This document shows positions 10,079 to 11,392 of a DNA stretch of 11,392 nt, piece by piece. How positions within the stretch are numbered: the first letter of the stretch is position 1; every line of letters begins with the position of its first letter. The notes below the pieces were generated by a model. It saw only the letters and a program-made list of their open reading frames with translations, had not been told where the DNA came from and did not search any database. Both the position numbers and the translations under genes were made by a program. This DNA comes from an uncultured Bryobacterales bacterium (GTDB lineage Bacteria > Acidobacteriota > Terriglobia > Bryobacterales > UBA6623). The DNA is taken from positions 1-11,392 of the forward strand of contig CAMPKL010000057.1 of NCBI GenBank assembly GCA_946887065.1. The letters are read 5' to 3'.

Positions 10079-10618
10079 CTAGCGGAAGAACTTGCCGGCC
10101 ATCCCTAGCAGGTCGTCGGCAACGCTTCCGTCGCCGTCGGCGTCGAGCATGGGCGCCAGCATGCCGAAGAGGTCTCCGCCTGCTCCGGAGCGTGCCTCCG
10201 TTCTCGCCGGTGCGCTCTGCTTGCTCAGCGCGCCCATCACCATCGTCGCGACCAACGGCAGCAGCCGCTTGAGCACATCGTCGCTAATCCCGGTCTGCGC
10301 GGAAGCTCGTTGAGCCACGCGGCGGCTTGTCTCTTTGTTGCCCAACAAATGCCCGAGAATGCCGTTGCCCTCGGCAACCGCGGTCCCATCGCTCAGTTGC
10401 TCCGGCTGTTCGAGATACTTCTCGTGACTTCCCGTGTTCAAAGCGGAAAGCAGCCCTTCCAGGCCGCTTGGTTGAGCTGTGTTCTTCTTGAGACCGCTCG
10501 AAAGCGCGGGCAGCAGAGCCTTCAAAGCGGATTGCGCCTGTGATTCGCTCAGCCCCACGCTCTTCCCAAGTTGGCTCACCGCCCCGGGCGATGAAACGAT
10601 ACTTTCGAAAAGATTCAT
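10079..10618 (-). CDS. DUF937 (YidB-like) protein
   Basis: This 179-residue protein has no signal peptide and no catalytic motif. It matches the DUF937 pattern: MNLFESIVSSPGAVSQLGKSVGLSESQAQSAL with an Ala/Leu-rich helical repeat, GILGHLLGNKETSRRVAQRASAQTGI (86-111), LLPLVATMVMGAL (119-131), and an ending LDADGDGSVADDLLGMAGKFF (158-178). The DxDxDG segment looks like a calcium-binding loop but its last position is Leu; this ending is usual for the family. The function is not established. GGAG (minus strand of 10628-10631) lies 9 nt before the ATG at 10618, favouring this start over an in-frame ATG at 10642. It is divergent from the Kbp-like gene with 78 nt between them. Confidence 0.85.
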   Translation of the reverse strand: MNLFESIVSSPGAVSQLGKSVGLSESQAQSALKALLPALSSGLKKNTAQPSGLEGLLSALNTGSHEKYLEQPEQLSDGTAVAEGNGILGHLLGNKETSRRVAQRASAQTGISDDVLKRLLPLVATMVMGALSKQSAPARTEARSGAGGDLFGMLAPMLDADGDGSVADDLLGMAGKFFR

Positions 10619-10696
10619 TGCGGTTCGCTCCGATGTCAGCATAGCTGAAACGATTGGGGGACGAATGACATCTGCCAGGAGGGAGAGACTACCACC
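10619..10696. promoter_or_regulatory. Short divergent promoter region with a 7-bp inverted repeat
   Basis: These 78 nt separate two divergent genes. GATGTCA (10632-10638) and its exact reverse complement TGACATC (10666-10672) are 27 nt apart, so their centres are 34 bp apart. This could be a shared operator or chance. No clear -35/-10 pair was found. GGAG for DUF937 and AGGAGG/GGGAGAG for the Kbp-like gene lie at the two ends. Confidence 0.35.
10677..10687 (+). promoter_or_regulatory. Ribosome binding region of the Kbp-like gene
   Basis: AGGAGG (10677-10682) lies 14 nt before the ATG, which is long. The following GGGAGAG (10681-10687) is 9 nt away and the more usual distance. Either supports ATG 10697. 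Confidence 0.6.
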
Positions 10697-11161
10697 ATGG
10701 GACTCATCGATTTCGTTCGCAGCGCCGGCGAGAAGCTATTCGGCAACAAGGAGAAGGAAAAGGCGGATAAGGAAGCGGCGCTGGTTCGCTTCGTCAATAA
10801 ACTCGGCCTTCCTGTTCAGGGCCTGAAGATCGATCTAAACGAAGAGATCGCCACGGTTTACGGGGCGGTCGAGTCCCAAGAAACCCGCGAGAAGGTCATC
10901 CTCGCGGTCGGCAACACGACCGGCATCGCGCGAGTCGACGATCGCATCACCGTTACCACACCGAAGGCGCAAGCCGCGCCGCAAGTCAAATTGCAAGCGG
11001 TGTATTACACGGTGGTCTCGGGCGACACATTAAGCGGCATCGCCAAGCGGCAATACGGCGATGCATCGAAATATCCGGTGATCTTCGAAGCGAACAAACC
11101 CATGCTCAGCGATCCGAATAAGATTTATCCAGGACAGGTTCTGCGGATACCTCAGGTTTAG
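10697..11161 (+). CDS. kbp: BON-LysM protein, Kbp/YgaU-like potassium-binding protein
   Basis: The 154 residues align along their whole length with E. coli Kbp (YgaU, 149 residues), a cytoplasmic protein that binds potassium ions. The start MGLIDFVRSAGEKLFG matches the family N-terminus. A BON domain spans about 26-88 (EKVILAVGNTTGIARVDDRI). A LysM domain spans about 103-152 (YYTVVSGDTLSGIAKRQYG, then IFEANKPMLSDPNKIYPGQVLRIP). There is no signal peptide, so the LysM is not expected to meet cell-wall glycan. It is divergent from the DUF937 gene and is followed by about 230 nt without a clear gene. No intrinsic terminator with a U-run follows. Homology is very sure; potassium binding is inferred from it. 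Confidence 0.93.
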   Translation: MGLIDFVRSAGEKLFGNKEKEKADKEAALVRFVNKLGLPVQGLKIDLNEEIATVYGAVESQETREKVILAVGNTTGIARVDDRITVTTPKAQAAPQVKLQAVYYTVVSGDTLSGIAKRQYGDASKYPVIFEANKPMLSDPNKIYPGQVLRIPQV

Positions 11162-11392
11162 AACTTTCGGCAGTGGGGATGGACCTTCGGTCGGAGGGTG
11201 GGGAGAACGCTCCCTGACGGTTGCGTCTTCGCGATTCGCCTTGGGTCACGAGGTTGGGGCGGTAGTCGGTCCTGGGATGGACGTTGGACCAGGAACTTGC
11301 GTTCCTGGCTCAGCTGGGCGAGAGTTCGCTTCTAGATACCTACCGCCCGGCGGGCGGATTCCCTTCCAAGCGGGGAACCGGAGATGTCTTTG
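11162..11392. other. Structured non-coding-looking tail with several hairpins
   Basis: No gene is convincing here. Four perfect small inverted repeats occur: GACC-TTC-GGTC (11182-11192), GGGAG-AACG-CTCCC (11201-11214), CCAGGAAC-TTGC-GTTCCTGG (11289-11308) and CCGCCC-GGC-GGGCGG (11343-11357). None has a downstream U-run, so they do not look like intrinsic terminators. Two plus-strand frames (from 11266 and 11277) remain open to the edge for about 40 codons, too short to call. The stretch could be an interspersed repeat, a structured RNA or the 5' edge of another gene. Confidence 0.4.
11289..11308. repeat. Perfect 8-bp hairpin with 4-nt loop
   Basis: CCAGGAAC (11289-11296), loop TTGC, GTTCCTGG (11301-11308) are exact complements. 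This is the strongest stem in the tail. It lacks a U-run, so a REP-like or RNA-structural role is more likely than termination. Confidence 0.55.

Noticed and set aside
10619..10642. Upstream ATG for DUF937 at 10642
   Set aside because: GGAG sits 9 nt before ATG 10618, and MNLFESIV is the usual family start.
11289..11357. Hairpins as a terminator for kbp
   Set aside because: They lie more than 120 nt after the stop and no U-run follows any stem.
11266..11392. Two short plus-strand frames open to the right edge (from 11266 and ATG 11277)
   Set aside because: Both have about 40 codons, no clear ribosome site and no recognisable motif; they may be chance frames in GC-rich DNA, so I do not call a gene.

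Overview
The window is GC-rich, densely coded bacterial chromosome. It most likely comes from an acidobacterium of the Solibacter/Bryobacter type. Three things point there: a large secreted protein carrying both halves of the Solibacter-type C-terminal domain (TIGR03437); a TonB-dependent receptor of the acidobacterial type with an N-terminal IDNNVLKELN...GTTATIVEEF stretch and a C-terminal Phe; and a secreted DUF1080 protein directly downstream of it. This is a reading of family signatures, since no search could be run. I see no mobile element, CRISPR array, rRNA or tRNA.

Layout. 1-2290 (+): the 3' part of a large, probably exported TIGR03437 protein, with two long inserts that look like copies of each other. 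2287-2739 (+): a Bcp/PrxQ peroxiredoxin, overlapping it by ATGA. 2748-2785: a MerR-type promoter/operator with a long spacer. 2786-5730 (+): a MerR-family regulator overlapping (ATGA) a two-HMA copper P1B-type ATPase, so a self-regulated metal-efflux operon whose first mRNA is probably leaderless. 5727-9472 (-): TonB-dependent receptor followed after 29 nt by a secreted DUF1080 protein, a probable uptake/hydrolysis pair that meets copA stop codon to stop codon. 9614-10075 (+): a RidA-family protein with a Tat signal peptide. 10079-10618 (-): a DUF937 protein. 10697-11161 (+): a BON-LysM protein closely resembling E. coli Kbp/YgaU. 11162-11392: no convincing gene, but several small perfect hairpins.

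How the genes fit together. The clearest functional unit is merR-copA: the regulator binds its own promoter dyad and controls an ATPase that exports monovalent copper (or silver) from the cytoplasm. Bcp just upstream reduces peroxides and may share stress physiology with it, but the merR promoter lies after bcp, so co-transcription is not required. TonB receptor plus DUF1080 suggests import and processing of a polymer or glycoside. The remaining genes are single-gene units packed tightly in alternating orientation.

No clearly new multi-gene system is visible. The points most worth following up are the duplicated inserts placed just before each PG...F..GL motif of the TIGR03437 domain, the leaderless MerR promoter, and the unusual cysteine set of the MerR protein.
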